Assembly: GCA_035536775.1 (NCBI GenBank)
Contig: DATLNM010000034.1
Span: 1 to 42,527, forward strand
Origin: DATLNM01 sp035536775
Lineage (GTDB): Bacteria; Actinomycetota; CADDZG01; WHSQ01
Length of the DNA stretch: 42,527 nucleotides
Direction of reading: 5' to 3'
Shown: piece by piece, positions 14,552-23,524 of the stretch
Position numbering within the stretch: the stretch's first letter is position 1
How the letters are laid out: each line of letters opens with the position of its first letter
Program-made: the position numbers and the translations under genes
Notes under the pieces: model-generated
Told to the model about the DNA's origin: nothing
Seen by the model: only the letters and a program-made list of their open reading frames with translations
Database searches by the model: none

Positions 14552-16189
14552 ATGGCAAAGGTAGAACCCTCCGGGATGCGCCGGCTCCCCATCCTGTGTC
14601 TGCTCGTCGTGTCGGTGATGACTTTCGTGGTTCCGGCCAGCCAGGGCGCGCCGGATGGGATCGGGCTCGCTCTCGTTGAGGCGCGTTCCGTGCGCGACAG
14701 AGCGATCGTCGCGGCCTCCTTCGACGAGACCCACCGCTATCTCCCGCATGCCGTCGAGATCGTGATGTGGCCCGGGGACGTTGCTCGGCTCGACGTGATG
14801 GAGTTCGACTACACGATCACCGTCGACGATCTCGTTGCGCGCGACCGCGCAGCGACCGGGATCGGCGGGACCGGGGCTGCTCGGTTGCCGGGTCCCGACC
14901 GCACGACCTATCGAACGTTGACCGACTACCACGACGAGATGAGAGCCCTCGCGAGCGCGCATCCCAGCATCGCTAGAACGTTCGAGCTCCCTTACAAGAC
15001 GCTCGAGGGACGCGCCGTCATGGGGCTCGAGATCGCGGCAGATGTGACGCGGGCCGACGGACGTCCCACCTTCCACGTTGACGGCCTTCACCACGCGCGC
15101 GAGTGGCCGTCTGGGGAGTACCCGATGATCTTCGCCCACCACCTCGTGGAGGGGTTCGGCACCGATCCTCGGATCACATCATTGCTTCGAGGTGTTCGGG
15201 TGACGGTCGTTCCGGTGGTCAACCCAGATGGGTTCGACTTCAGCCGTAGCTCAGTCGTCGATCCGCCCACGGCGACCTATCCCTTCGAGCTGCTGGGGGT
15301 CGAGAGCTACTGGCGCAAGAACAGGCATTCGCTGACGGGACTGACGCTTCCCGGATTGCAGCGCAGCCCCGACGCATACGGCGTAGACCCCAACCGCAAC
15401 TACGCGTACATGTGGGGCGACGACCTCGGCGGCTCGTCGGAGAGCGAGGTCGGCCAGGATCACCGAGGTGAGGAAGCCTTCTCCGAGTCCGAGTCGCGCA
15501 ACATCCGCGCTCTCGTGCTGTCGCGACAGGTAACCGGGATGGTCTCGAACCATTCGTACGGCCGGCTGGTGCTGCGTCCGTGGGCTCACACCTCGGATCC
15601 TGCTCCCGACGAAGAGCTGCTCGAGCGACTCGGCGGAAAGCTCGCGGCCTCGATGGGGGGGTACGAGAACATCACCGGCATCGGGCTATATATCGCAACC
15701 GGTACAGCGATCGATTGGGCTTACGCGGCTACGGGCGCTCTGACCTTTACCTTCGAGCACGGAGAGGCGTTCCACCCGCCGTACGCAGATTCCGTCGGGA
15801 CGCAATGGCCGGGCGTCGTCGAAGCGTTCCTGACGACGGCGGAGGCCGCGGCCGACGCAGCCAACCATGGCGTTCTGAGTGGGCAAGTGTTAGATCGCGA
15901 CGGACGACCGGTGCGCGCCGAGATCACGGTGTCGAAGAGCTTCGAGACGGCCTCTTGGGACGGCGCAACGTTTGACGAAAGGATCAAGTCGGGTGCGACC
16001 ACCGACGGGAATGGTTCCTTTGAGTTGCATCTGAATCCAAGCACTCGGCCGGTGGTGCCCGCCGATGCGGCTCCCGAGTCGTATCGCGTTACATTCGTCG
16101 CTGAAGGATGGACGCGGTCCTTCTCGGTGGTAGTCGGGCGGGGGGGCCGGATCGACCTGGGCGGCTTCCGCCTTACAGACAGCTCCTAG
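14552..16189 (+). CDS. Secreted M14-family zinc carboxypeptidase with C-terminal beta-sandwich domain
   Basis: 545 residues from ATG 14552, which has AGGA 5 nt upstream; the longer GTG start at 14486 adds only a basic stretch. A signal peptide follows (LPILCLLVVSVMTFVV). The peptidase domain (about 115-440) shows the M14 zinc site: HAREWPSGE with His181 and Glu184, third ligand His334 in SNHSYGRL, the NPDGFDFS and DPNRNY substrate-binding motifs, and catalytic Glu402 in TFEHGE. The last 100 residues (GVLSGQVLDRDGRPVRAEI onward) are a carboxypeptidase-regulatory-like beta-sandwich. It would remove C-terminal residues from peptides outside the cell. The end overlaps the convergent NlpC/P60 gene by 4 bp. 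Confidence 0.92.
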   Translation: MAKVEPSGMRRLPILCLLVVSVMTFVVPASQGAPDGIGLALVEARSVRDRAIVAASFDETHRYLPHAVEIVMWPGDVARLDVMEFDYTITVDDLVARDRAATGIGGTGAARLPGPDRTTYRTLTDYHDEMRALASAHPSIARTFELPYKTLEGRAVMGLEIAADVTRADGRPTFHVDGLHHAREWPSGEYPMIFAHHLVEGFGTDPRITSLLRGVRVTVVPVVNPDGFDFSRSSVVDPPTATYPFELLGVESYWRKNRHSLTGLTLPGLQRSPDAYGVDPNRNYAYMWGDDLGGSSESEVGQDHRGEEAFSESESRNIRALVLSRQVTGMVSNHSYGRLVLRPWAHTSDPAPDEELLERLGGKLAASMGGYENITGIGLYIATGTAIDWAYAATGALTFTFEHGEAFHPPYADSVGTQWPGVVEAFLTTAEAAADAANHGVLSGQVLDRDGRPVRAEITVSKSFETASWDGATFDERIKSGATTDGNGSFELHLNPSTRPVVPADAAPESYRVTFVAEGWTRSFSVVVGRGGRIDLGGFRLTDSS

Positions 16190-17238
16190 GAGGGTGGTTC
16201 AGCCGGGTCGGGCGTGACGACGACCCGCCTGCCCCACGCGATCTGATCGGCCCACCACGAATCGGGACCGATATACGCGAGGCTGATGCCGGCGCGCGAC
16301 GCCGAAGAGTGAACCATCCAGTCGCGCCCGATGTAGATCCCCGCGTGATACACGGTGTCCGCCTTGGCGCTTGCGCCTTCCGGGGCGAAGAAGATGAGGT
16401 CAGCCGGCCTCAGATACTCGTAGCTCAGGCGTTCCTCGGTCGCCTTGGCCATCTGCGCCGACGAACGTTCGGGGAGGTCCCAGCCTTTGTACGGGCGATC
16501 GATCGGCGACCACGACCGTTCACTGCGGCGAAGGATGTACCAGGCGAAGCCGGAGCAGTCGAAGCCTCCGTGCTTCTGGGCGCCGTACGGATAATCGGAG
16601 GGCGTCGGCGCCGGCCACTCCCCGGCATAGACATAAGGAGTGCCGACGAGGGAGAGGGCGTACTTGACGACGGCGCGCCTCGTCTCGTCGAGTGTCTCGA
16701 GCTTGAAGTTTTCGAGGAGATCGACGTTCCAAGTGTTGGGTGACGTCTTCGCCTTCCACACAGCCCACGCGATATCAGCTTGTCTCATCGGCTCGGTGAG
16801 CGAGGCTTCTGCCTCGTCCTCGGTCGTCGGGCGGTCGTGACGGAGGCCGAGCTCGCGCGCGACGATCTCGGTACCGAACCAACGTCCGGGCTCGGGGCTC
16901 CACCCGTCGGGGGACTGCATCCCCTGGAGGGCGGCCGCAACATCGGCCTGGCCGAGGCGGCGGACGAGGGCGGCCCCGACTTCGGCAGCGGTGACTTTTC
17001 CCTTGGTTCGCTTGTATCCACCCCCGAAGGCGGAGTCCATGAGCATCTTGAAGCGAACCCTCGGCATCGCCTCGTTCGGGCGGACCTCGGAACGGGCCAT
17101 CCATCCCTGCTCGTCGAGATAGTCGACGGCAGCTTCCGCCCAGGCGGGCACAGCTTGATTCTCGGCGCGGGCGGCAAGCGGAGCGGACAGTAGAGATACC
17201 GCCGCGCAGAGAGCTATCGCCCTTGTTCGAATGGTCAT
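16186..17238 (-). CDS. Secreted NlpC/P60 cell-wall hydrolase with N-terminal SLH-like region
   Basis: 350 residues with a signal peptide (ALCAAVSLLSAPLAARA). Residues about 30-170 look like S-layer-homology repeats (AWAEAAVDYLDEQGW...EAMPRVRFKMLMDSAF and a second weaker copy), which bind cell-wall polymers. The NlpC/P60 domain (about 190-340) has nucleophile Cys228 in GGFDCSGF, His298 in YHAGIYIG and RPADLIFFAPEG between. Family members cut D-Glu-gamma-diaminopimelate bonds in peptidoglycan stems. The start ATG 17238 has AAGGA about 4 nt upstream. Together with the neighbouring L,D-transpeptidase it forms an envelope-remodelling neighbourhood. Confidence 0.9.
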   Translation of the reverse strand: MTIRTRAIALCAAVSLLSAPLAARAENQAVPAWAEAAVDYLDEQGWMARSEVRPNEAMPRVRFKMLMDSAFGGGYKRTKGKVTAAEVGAALVRRLGQADVAAALQGMQSPDGWSPEPGRWFGTEIVARELGLRHDRPTTEDEAEASLTEPMRQADIAWAVWKAKTSPNTWNVDLLENFKLETLDETRRAVVKYALSLVGTPYVYAGEWPAPTPSDYPYGAQKHGGFDCSGFAWYILRRSERSWSPIDRPYKGWDLPERSSAQMAKATEERLSYEYLRPADLIFFAPEGASAKADTVYHAGIYIGRDWMVHSSASRAGISLAYIGPDSWWADQIAWGRRVVVTPDPAEPPS

Positions 17239-17343
17239 CCGTCCTTTATCGGTCCGCCGCGGAGGAGGCCTTAGCGCACTTCGCCCCCGTCCCCCGCCCC
17301 CCCGGTGGCGCAGGAAGGCTCATCCTGGGGGGAGAACCCCAGA

Positions 17344-17349
17344 TATAAC
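17344..17349 (+). promoter_or_regulatory. Candidate -10 box (TATAAC) of the Asp-box gene
   Basis: TATAAC, five of six matches to TATAAT, lies 36 nt before ATG 17386 in an otherwise GC-rich 147-bp intergenic stretch. A small TGGGG/CCCCA hairpin (17326-17341) sits just upstream. No -35 is clear. Confidence 0.33.
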
Positions 17350-17385
17350 CCATTTCGAAAGTCGGTTCAGATCGGGGGCACCACA

Positions 17386-18861
17386 ATGCTCAGCACCTCA
17401 GGACGCGTGCGCCGGCCGGGATTCACGAGGATCGGCCTGGTCGTCGGGCTCCTCACGGCCTCGCTTCCTATCGTCGCGGGCGCCGCGCGCTCCGCGCCCA
17501 ACTGTCCCAGCGTCAAGCCACCGCCCCTCAAGTTCAACGAGCCGCTGTTCATCGACGAGAACCGAGCCGGCGGAGAGCCGGTGAGCCAGGTCGCTCAGGA
17601 TGGCTCCATCATCGTGTCGGCCCACGCGGGGACAACCCATGTCTATAAGGATCCGACCGCGGTGCCGGGGTCTGCCGACTTCCTGGTGGGCTACACCAAC
17701 CAGACGCTGAACTGGCGTTCGACAGACGGCGGCGACACATGGCAGTACGTCGGTTTGGCCGGCCAGCCGGCGGGGCCCCATTCGCCGACATCTACAGGCT
17801 TTTCGGATCCCGACCTCACGATGGACGCCGGGGGGCGCATCTACAACACCGAGATCGACCTCGCGAACATCGCGGTGTTCTCGAGCACCGATGACGGCCA
17901 GTCGTGGCCCTACGGCAACCCGGAGATCACGCCCGGAGACAGGCCGTGGCTGACAGGGCAAGAGGCCGACGAGGTGTTCCTCTACGTGAGGTCTTTGTCT
18001 CCTGCGGCCCTGTGGCGCTCGACCGACGGCGGCATCACGTTCACCCCCGTCAACCAGCAGATCCCTAACGACGGTGGGAAATTGCTGTCGGATCCGAAGA
18101 ACCCCAAGTCGGGTCTGATCTCTCCCTTGTTCGGTGGCGGCGCGGGGATCTCGGCCGACGATGGCGCGACGTGGAAGACGTACCCGGGCAACCTCACAGG
18201 TGGTGCCGCGTTCTTCCCGATCATCGCCGCCGACCGCAAGGGAACGATCTACTCCGCGGCCGCGGCCGGTTACCAAGGGTCTGCCGACGCCGAATCGAAC
18301 GGCAAAGTGACATTCAGCTATTTCGATCGCAAGAAGAAGAGATGGTCTCCCGCGTATGAGATTCCCACGCCCACGGGCGACGCGTTGTGGCCCTGGATGA
18401 TCGCAGGCGACGACGGACGTGTCGCCGTCGTCTGGTACCAGACGCTGGCCGGAAATCCGGATGAGTTCTACATCTACGCTGCCTACACGATGAACGGGCA
18501 CGGCAAGAGGGTGACCTGTTCAGACGGATCGACGAAGTTCGTGCCGCCTCAGTGGTCGGTGGTCAATGCGAGCGGACGCCCGATCCATGTTGGCGAGATC
18601 TGCCTTTCGGGCACAACCTGCAATGCGGAGGCGGACTTCCAGGACGGCGACCGCAGGCTCGGCGACTTCTTCACGGTCAACTTCGACAGCAAGGGCAACA
18701 TCTTCATCGCGTCGGCAGACACGACGTTGACGAGCCCGACGGAAGGGCCAAAGCCGGTTGCGAACCCGATCTTCATCAAGCAGAAGAGGGGGACACGCCT
18801 CCTGGCCAGACCCGACGAGACGCGTGAGTCTCGCTGCCTGTTCCCGCTCCCGAGCTGCTAA
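17386..18861 (+). CDS. Secreted sialidase-fold protein with Asp-box (BNR) repeats
   Basis: 491 residues from ATG 17386, where a signal peptide begins (RIGLVVGLLTASLPIVAGAA). Four Asp-boxes of the form S-x-D-x-G-x-T-W are visible: STDGGDTW, SSTDDGQSW, STDGGITF and SADDGATW, which mark a BNR/sialidase beta-propeller. Four cysteines cluster in the last third. The Arg triad and Tyr/Glu pair needed for sialidase catalysis could not be confirmed by eye, so this could be a glycosidase or a binding propeller. The upstream open frame to 17305 lacks a signal sequence at its start. It converges on the topoisomerase gene. Confidence 0.8.
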   Translation: MLSTSGRVRRPGFTRIGLVVGLLTASLPIVAGAARSAPNCPSVKPPPLKFNEPLFIDENRAGGEPVSQVAQDGSIIVSAHAGTTHVYKDPTAVPGSADFLVGYTNQTLNWRSTDGGDTWQYVGLAGQPAGPHSPTSTGFSDPDLTMDAGGRIYNTEIDLANIAVFSSTDDGQSWPYGNPEITPGDRPWLTGQEADEVFLYVRSLSPAALWRSTDGGITFTPVNQQIPNDGGKLLSDPKNPKSGLISPLFGGGAGISADDGATWKTYPGNLTGGAAFFPIIAADRKGTIYSAAAAGYQGSADAESNGKVTFSYFDRKKKRWSPAYEIPTPTGDALWPWMIAGDDGRVAVVWYQTLAGNPDEFYIYAAYTMNGHGKRVTCSDGSTKFVPPQWSVVNASGRPIHVGEICLSGTTCNAEADFQDGDRRLGDFFTVNFDSKGNIFIASADTTLTSPTEGPKPVANPIFIKQKRGTRLLARPDETRESRCLFPLPSC

Positions 18862-18883
18862 CGGAGCACTTAGGCCGTTTTTT
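18860..18883 (+). terminator. Intrinsic terminator candidate after the Asp-box gene
   Basis: AACGG (18860-18864) and CCGTT (18875-18879) form a 5-bp stem, and the run of six T (18878-18883) starts within its 3' arm. It begins in the stop codon and overlaps the end of the convergent topoisomerase gene. The stem is short but the T-run is the only one on this strand nearby. Confidence 0.4.
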
Positions 18884-19913
18884 CGAGCGCGTCGGACGAA
18901 CGATTGTCCTGGAGTAGATCGAGGACAGCCTCTTCTATTGCGCCCTGTAGGGAAGGCTCGCCCGCGAGGTTGACCGCGCCCAGAGATTCGAGGGCCCCTG
19001 CGATCGTCCATCCCGAACGGAACCGGTCGAACACCCGCGGGTCGATATAGGAGGCCCTACACACCGCAGGCGTGTTGCCCAGGTAGTGGGCGACCTCCTG
19101 TACAGCGCGCGTCATCGCTCGCTTGCCCGCGGTCTGGGAGCGGATCGCCTCGGCCGAGACGGACAAGGCGACTGCCGCCAGGACCGTCGCGTTCCACGTA
19201 CGAAAGTCTTTGGCTGTGAACTCTCCGCCGGTTGACCGGATGTAGTCGTTGATGTCTGCCGAGCGGATGTCGACCCAACGCGTACCGGACTTGTACGCGA
19301 GCAGCTCCGGGCCACCCGCAGACCGTCGCTTCAGCTGAGCGACGATCTTCGCTACGTCGGGGTCCACGACCGATTGGACGCGGTGCTTTCCGCTTTTCGC
19401 GATGTAGTCGAACGTGATCGTCTCTCCCGAGACGGTCACGTGGCGCTTCTGCATCGTCGCGAGCCCATAGGTCTGGTTCTGTTCGGCATAGCCCTCCGTG
19501 CCGATCCGGAAGAAGCCCCTATCGAGCAGGCGGGCGGCACATGCGAGGACCTTTTCCTGTGAGATGTCGCGCCGCCGCAGGTCTGTCGCCCAGTGCTGCC
19601 GCATATGTGGCAGAGCGCGCGCGAACTCCAGCATGTGCTCGAACTTCTCTTGGTCCCGGCGCTCGCGCCACGCTGAGTGGTAGATGTACTGGCGCCGCCC
19701 TGCTGCATCGACCCCGATCGCCTGGATGTGGCCGTTGGGCCACGGGCAGATCCAGACGTCTTCCCACGCCGGCGGAACGACGAGAGCGCGGATACGAGCG
19801 AGCGTCTCCGGGTCTCGAACCTTCTCGCCCGATCCATAGACGTACTCGAAGCCTCGGCCGCGGCGGCGGCGCATGATGCCGGGGCCGGAGCAGTCCACGC
19901 GACGGATCCTCAT
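18870..19913 (-). CDS. DNA topoisomerase IB (poxvirus/bacterial type)
   Basis: 347 residues from ATG 19913, normal for bacterial topoisomerase IB. The open frame upstream overlaps glpX and is a shadow. The N-terminal domain includes GRGFEYVYGSG, VPPAWEDVWICPWPNGHIQA and RQYIYHSAWRERRD; the catalytic domain has the GTEGYAEQNQTYGLATM strand, FTAKDFRTWNAT and the nucleophile Tyr289 in CRASYIDPRV. It relaxes supercoils by a transient 3'-phosphotyrosine nick, without ATP. The gene is divergent from glpX with 76 bp between starts; a TACAGA box 7 nt upstream is a weak -10 candidate. Confidence 0.93.
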   Translation of the reverse strand: MRIRRVDCSGPGIMRRRRGRGFEYVYGSGEKVRDPETLARIRALVVPPAWEDVWICPWPNGHIQAIGVDAAGRRQYIYHSAWRERRDQEKFEHMLEFARALPHMRQHWATDLRRRDISQEKVLACAARLLDRGFFRIGTEGYAEQNQTYGLATMQKRHVTVSGETITFDYIAKSGKHRVQSVVDPDVAKIVAQLKRRSAGGPELLAYKSGTRWVDIRSADINDYIRSTGGEFTAKDFRTWNATVLAAVALSVSAEAIRSQTAGKRAMTRAVQEVAHYLGNTPAVCRASYIDPRVFDRFRSGWTIAGALESLGAVNLAGEPSLQGAIEEAVLDLLQDNRSSDALEKTA

Positions 19914-19989
19914 GGGCCCTCTGTACCCGCTCCCGCCCCGGTTACTCTGTGCGCGGCCCAGCGGATGGAGCGTTTCGAGAGGAGCGAGT

Positions 19990-21006
19990 ATGGCGTCGTC
20001 AGTGGAGGTTGAGCCACCTAACGGCGGAAGTGCACCCGACCGAAACCTCGCCATGGAGCTCGTTCGTGTAACTGAGGCTGCAGCGCTCGCGGCCGCTCGG
20101 TGGATGGGCCGGGGTGACAAGGAAGCTGCCGATCAGGCTGCCGTAGATGCGATGCGACTCATGCTGACTACGGTCTCTATGGACGGGATCGTCGTCATCG
20201 GCGAGGGCGAGAAGGACAACGCCCCGATGCTCTACAACGGCGAAGCATTGGGCAACGGCGAGCCACCGGTGGTCGATATCGCCGTGGATCCGATCGACGG
20301 AACGACGCTCACATCGAAGGGTATGAACGGCGCTCTGGCCGTGGTCGCGCTTGCCGAGCGCGGAACGATGTTCGATCCGGGACCGTGCGTCTACATGGAG
20401 AAGATCGCGGTCGGCGAAGAAGCCGCGGATGTGATCGACATCGAAGAGTCGATCGCCGAGAACCTCAACCGCGTTGCGTCGGCCAAGAAGACCCAGGTGT
20501 CGGCGCTTACGGTGATGATTCTCGACCGCTCACGTCACGAGCAGATCGTAAAGGAGGTGCGGGAGGCCGGAGCCCGGATCAGGTTCATTTCCGATGGAGA
20601 CGTGGCCGGCGCCATCGCTGCCTCTCGTGAGCGCACTGGTGTCGACATGCTTCTGGGGATCGGTGGCACTCCCGAAGGGGTTATCTCCGCCTGCGCCTTG
20701 AAGTGTCTTGGCGGCGCGATCCAGGGTCGCTTATGGCCGCGCAATGACGAGGAGCGGCGCGCCGCAGATGAGGCGGGATACGACGTGGACAAGGTCTTGA
20801 CCACCGACGATCTCGTCTCGGGTGACGATGTGTTCTTCGCGGCAACGGGTGTGACGGACGGGGAGCTCGTCAACGGGGTCAGGTATCGCGACAACCACGC
20901 GATCACCCAGTCCATCGTGATGCGTTCACGCTCCGGCACGCTCAGGATGATCGAGGCCCTTCACCGTAGGGAGAAGCTCAACAAGTTCTCCAACATCACG
21001 TACTGA
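19990..21006 (+). CDS. glpX: Class II fructose-1,6-bisphosphatase
   Basis: 338 residues from ATG 19990, preceded by GAGAGGAG. GlpX-type enzymes hydrolyse fructose 1,6-bisphosphate in gluconeogenesis, and some also act on sedoheptulose 1,7-bisphosphate. The family motifs are intact: GEGEKDNAPML, the metal-binding DPIDGTT, the substrate-binding stretch around ISDGDVAGAI and GGTPEGV. In actinobacteria the GlpX enzyme is commonly the only bisphosphatase. The 117-base upstream extension overlaps the topoisomerase gene and is not counted. A TTG-started MFS gene follows after 18 bp. Confidence 0.95.
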   Translation: MASSVEVEPPNGGSAPDRNLAMELVRVTEAAALAAARWMGRGDKEAADQAAVDAMRLMLTTVSMDGIVVIGEGEKDNAPMLYNGEALGNGEPPVVDIAVDPIDGTTLTSKGMNGALAVVALAERGTMFDPGPCVYMEKIAVGEEAADVIDIEESIAENLNRVASAKKTQVSALTVMILDRSRHEQIVKEVREAGARIRFISDGDVAGAIAASRERTGVDMLLGIGGTPEGVISACALKCLGGAIQGRLWPRNDEERRAADEAGYDVDKVLTTDDLVSGDDVFFAATGVTDGELVNGVRYRDNHAITQSIVMRSRSGTLRMIEALHRREKLNKFSNITY

Positions 21007-21024
21007 TAGTGCTTACCTAGCCTC

Positions 21025-22314
21025 TTGGCTCGACGCTTCTCGGGAGCACGGGCACTCGCACTAGATATCTCGCCGCTCCGCGATTCACCCGCCTACAGGG
21101 CGCTGTGGATCGGCCAGATCATCTCGTTCGTCGGGACCAACATGCGCTACGTCGCGGTGCCCGTTCAGGTCTATCGCCTAACGGGGTCGACCGTTGCCGT
21201 GGGCCTGATCGGCCTCGCCGAGGTGATCCCCTTGATCATTGTCTCGGTTTTCGCGGGCGCCCTCGCCGATTCGCATGAACGGCGCGCTCTCATCGCGAAA
21301 ACGCAGATCGGACTGATCGCTTCGTCCCTCGCGTTGGCAGCGATCTCGCTGATGGACCGCCCCTCGCTTTACCTGATCTACGGGCTGACCGCGATCGCGT
21401 CGGCTTTCAACGCTCTCGACCGCCCGGCAAGGACGGCGATGACGCCGGACCTCGTTGCCCCGGGAAAGATCTCGGCCGCGATGGCTCTCCGGCAGGTCGT
21501 GTACCAGGTGACGCAGATCATCGGGCCGCTGATAGCCGGGTTGATGCTGGCGGTTGTTGCGGTCTCATGGGTCTATCTCGTGGACGCGATCACCTACGTT
21601 GCCGCGCTGGTCTCTCTCAGATGGGTGCCGCGTAGCGTCCCCGTCGATCCCAACGCGAGGGTGAACCTTCAAAGCATCCGAGACGGATTGAGCTTCTCCT
21701 TGAAAACGCCGCTGGTGCTTTCGATCTTCGTCATCGACCTCGTTGCGATGATCTTCGGGATGCCGCGCGCGGTCTTTCCGGCCCTCGCCGAACAGACCTT
21801 TGGGATGGGACCAGCCGGTGTGGGCTTGCTGTACGCGGCGCCATCGATCGGAGCATTGATCGGTGCAGTTACGACGGGATGGGTGAAGAACGTGCGACGG
21901 CAGGGGAGAGCGGTGCTCATCAGTGTCATGGCGTGGGGGCTCGCGATCACGCTGGCGGGACTCTCGCTGTTCTCTCTCGCATTGACGATGTTCTTCCTGG
22001 CGGTCGCGGGAGCCGCGGATGTCTTGAGTGCGGTCTTCCGCGGAACGATGCTGCTCGAAGCGACGCCCGAAGAGCTGCGGGGGCGCGTCTCGGCCGTTCA
22101 GATCATGGTGGTCACGGGTGGCCCTCGGCTGGGTGATGTCGAGGCAGGTCTCGCAGCGGGTCTCGTCGGGGCCCCCGGCTCGGTAGTGGTCGGCGGCGCT
22201 GCGTGTGTGGCCGGTACGGTTCTTGTTGGATGGGTCTTCCGATCGCTGCGCGACTACGCGGTGATCCCCATCCGTGACCGCGTCGCCGATCAGAGACTTA
22301 CGACTGGTCCTTGA
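21025..22314 (+). CDS. MFS transporter, EntS/MFS_3-like exporter
   Basis: 429 residues with about 12 hydrophobic segments. The N-terminal DISPLRDSPAYRALWIGQIISFVGTNMRYVAVPVQVY and the loop ADSHERRALI are typical of the MFS_3 group that includes the enterobactin exporter EntS. The start is a TTG at 21025; no ATG or GTG lies at a sensible distance. The 3' end overlaps that of the convergent ATP-grasp gene by 17 bp. Its closeness to a siderophore-esterase-like cluster is suggestive, but it is on the other strand and follows glpX, so a functional link is inference only. Confidence 0.85.
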   Translation: MARRFSGARALALDISPLRDSPAYRALWIGQIISFVGTNMRYVAVPVQVYRLTGSTVAVGLIGLAEVIPLIIVSVFAGALADSHERRALIAKTQIGLIASSLALAAISLMDRPSLYLIYGLTAIASAFNALDRPARTAMTPDLVAPGKISAAMALRQVVYQVTQIIGPLIAGLMLAVVAVSWVYLVDAITYVAALVSLRWVPRSVPVDPNARVNLQSIRDGLSFSLKTPLVLSIFVIDLVAMIFGMPRAVFPALAEQTFGMGPAGVGLLYAAPSIGALIGAVTTGWVKNVRRQGRAVLISVMAWGLAITLAGLSLFSLALTMFFLAVAGAADVLSAVFRGTMLLEATPEELRGRVSAVQIMVVTGGPRLGDVEAGLAAGLVGAPGSVVVGGAACVAGTVLVGWVFRSLRDYAVIPIRDRVADQRLTTGP

Positions 22315-23524
22315 CCCATGCGCCGATCAACCCGCGATAGTGCGGGATGAACTTGTCGTGCTCGTGAGTGGGGAACGTGCTTCGGATCGTGTCTACCAGT
22401 AAGACGTCGAAGGCCGTGCTGCTGAAGTAGTCCAAGGCGATCTCATCGAAGGTAGACAGGTGCTCGTCGCAGAACGAGAGGTAGTCGTCCGTCGCGAAGT
22501 AGCGCTCCGTGATCGCGGAGTACATCTCGAGCTTCTCTTCGTATGAGAGGTCCTCGCGGTCCCCGATGTCGAAGAACTCGCGCGTGTCCTGATCCACGCG
22601 CATCCTGCGTTCGCTGACGACACAGTAGAGGGCCCACCTGATCAGGGCCTTCATCGCCCACGGGAAGTAGTAGTGCAGGCTGGTGATCGACACATCGGGA
22701 CAGGCATTCGCGTAGTCGATCGGATGTACGTCGTCGCCTCGTACGAGGGTTTCGCAAGAGTTGAACTCCCACCTGAAGAACGCATTCACCAGGCGACCGA
22801 TCGCGACGACCTCTCGTCCTACTTCTGGTTCGAGGAATCCGTGGTCGACCTGGTAGCGGGCGTGCATCGGCTGATCGGGATCGAACCTCATGACCATCGT
22901 CTCGGCGCCTATGGACAGGCTCCGCGCGAAGACGTCGTAACCCTCGACCGATTCCTGCAGATGCATGAGGCGCTCACCCGACTCGTCGTAGCTCTTGTGC
23001 AGTGACGCGTCGTCTGTGATCCGCGTGACTCCGACCCACGCTCCGCCGTCGAACGGCTTCATGAAAAGGGGATAGCCGACGCGGTGAGCGACCTCTTCCA
23101 GGCTGAACGGCTGGTTATAACGCGCCGCGGTGTAAGGGAATCGCGGATTGTCCGGTGGTTTCTTGGTCGGGATCAACCAGGTGGCGGGAACCTTCAATCC
23201 GAGCCGGATCATGGCGCAGTAGGCCGCGTGCTTCTCCATCGACTGAAAGGTGAACGGGTTGTTCATCAGATAAACGTCGTTCATCAGTGCCACCTTCTTC
23301 AGCCACTCGCGCGGTACGTAGTACCAATGTGCGAGGCGATCGATGACGAGGGAGTGACGCGGTTTGGCTCGAAGATCGAAAGGCTCGATCGTCACACGCT
23401 CCGTCGTGAAGGTGTGCTTCTCGCCGTTGTGCACGATCGACGGCGCGAGTTTGTGCATCAGACCCTCGAACGCGCCGGACCAGTCCTCTTCCGTGCCCAG
23501 CAGGAGCCCGATCAGATGGTCCAT
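22298..23524 (-). CDS. Uncharacterised ATP-grasp family protein
   Basis: 408 residues from ATG 23524, which shares a base with the upstream stop (TGATG). The middle looks like an ATP-grasp fold: GYPLFMKPFDGGAWVGVTRI is the nucleotide-binding beta-hairpin/loop, followed by LQESVEGYDVFAR and, near residues 280-300, FNSCETLVRGDDVHPIDYANACPD, where Asp and Asn could bind Mg. ATP-grasp enzymes join a carboxylate to an amine or thiol through an acyl phosphate. The C-terminal 100 residues are acidic and aromatic-rich and not recognised. It is the last gene of a five-gene overlapping set with two esterases and an ABC exporter. Its substrate is unknown. Confidence 0.8.
   Translation of the reverse strand: MDHLIGLLLGTEEDWSGAFEGLMHKLAPSIVHNGEKHTFTTERVTIEPFDLRAKPRHSLVIDRLAHWYYVPREWLKKVALMNDVYLMNNPFTFQSMEKHAAYCAMIRLGLKVPATWLIPTKKPPDNPRFPYTAARYNQPFSLEEVAHRVGYPLFMKPFDGGAWVGVTRITDDASLHKSYDESGERLMHLQESVEGYDVFARSLSIGAETMVMRFDPDQPMHARYQVDHGFLEPEVGREVVAIGRLVNAFFRWEFNSCETLVRGDDVHPIDYANACPDVSITSLHYYFPWAMKALIRWALYCVVSERRMRVDQDTREFFDIGDREDLSYEEKLEMYSAITERYFATDDYLSFCDEHLSTFDEIALDYFSSTAFDVLLVDTIRSTFPTHEHDKFIPHYRGLIGAWVKDQS

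Noticed and set aside
17239..17385. A c-di-AMP (ydaO-type) riboswitch before the NlpC/P60 or Asp-box gene
   Set aside because: Such riboswitches precede wall hydrolases in actinobacteria, but I could not find their conserved sequence blocks here.
21025..22314. MFS exporter as part of the esterase/ATP-grasp cluster
   Set aside because: It is on the opposite strand, convergent, and follows glpX by 18 bp; only its EntS likeness suggests a link.
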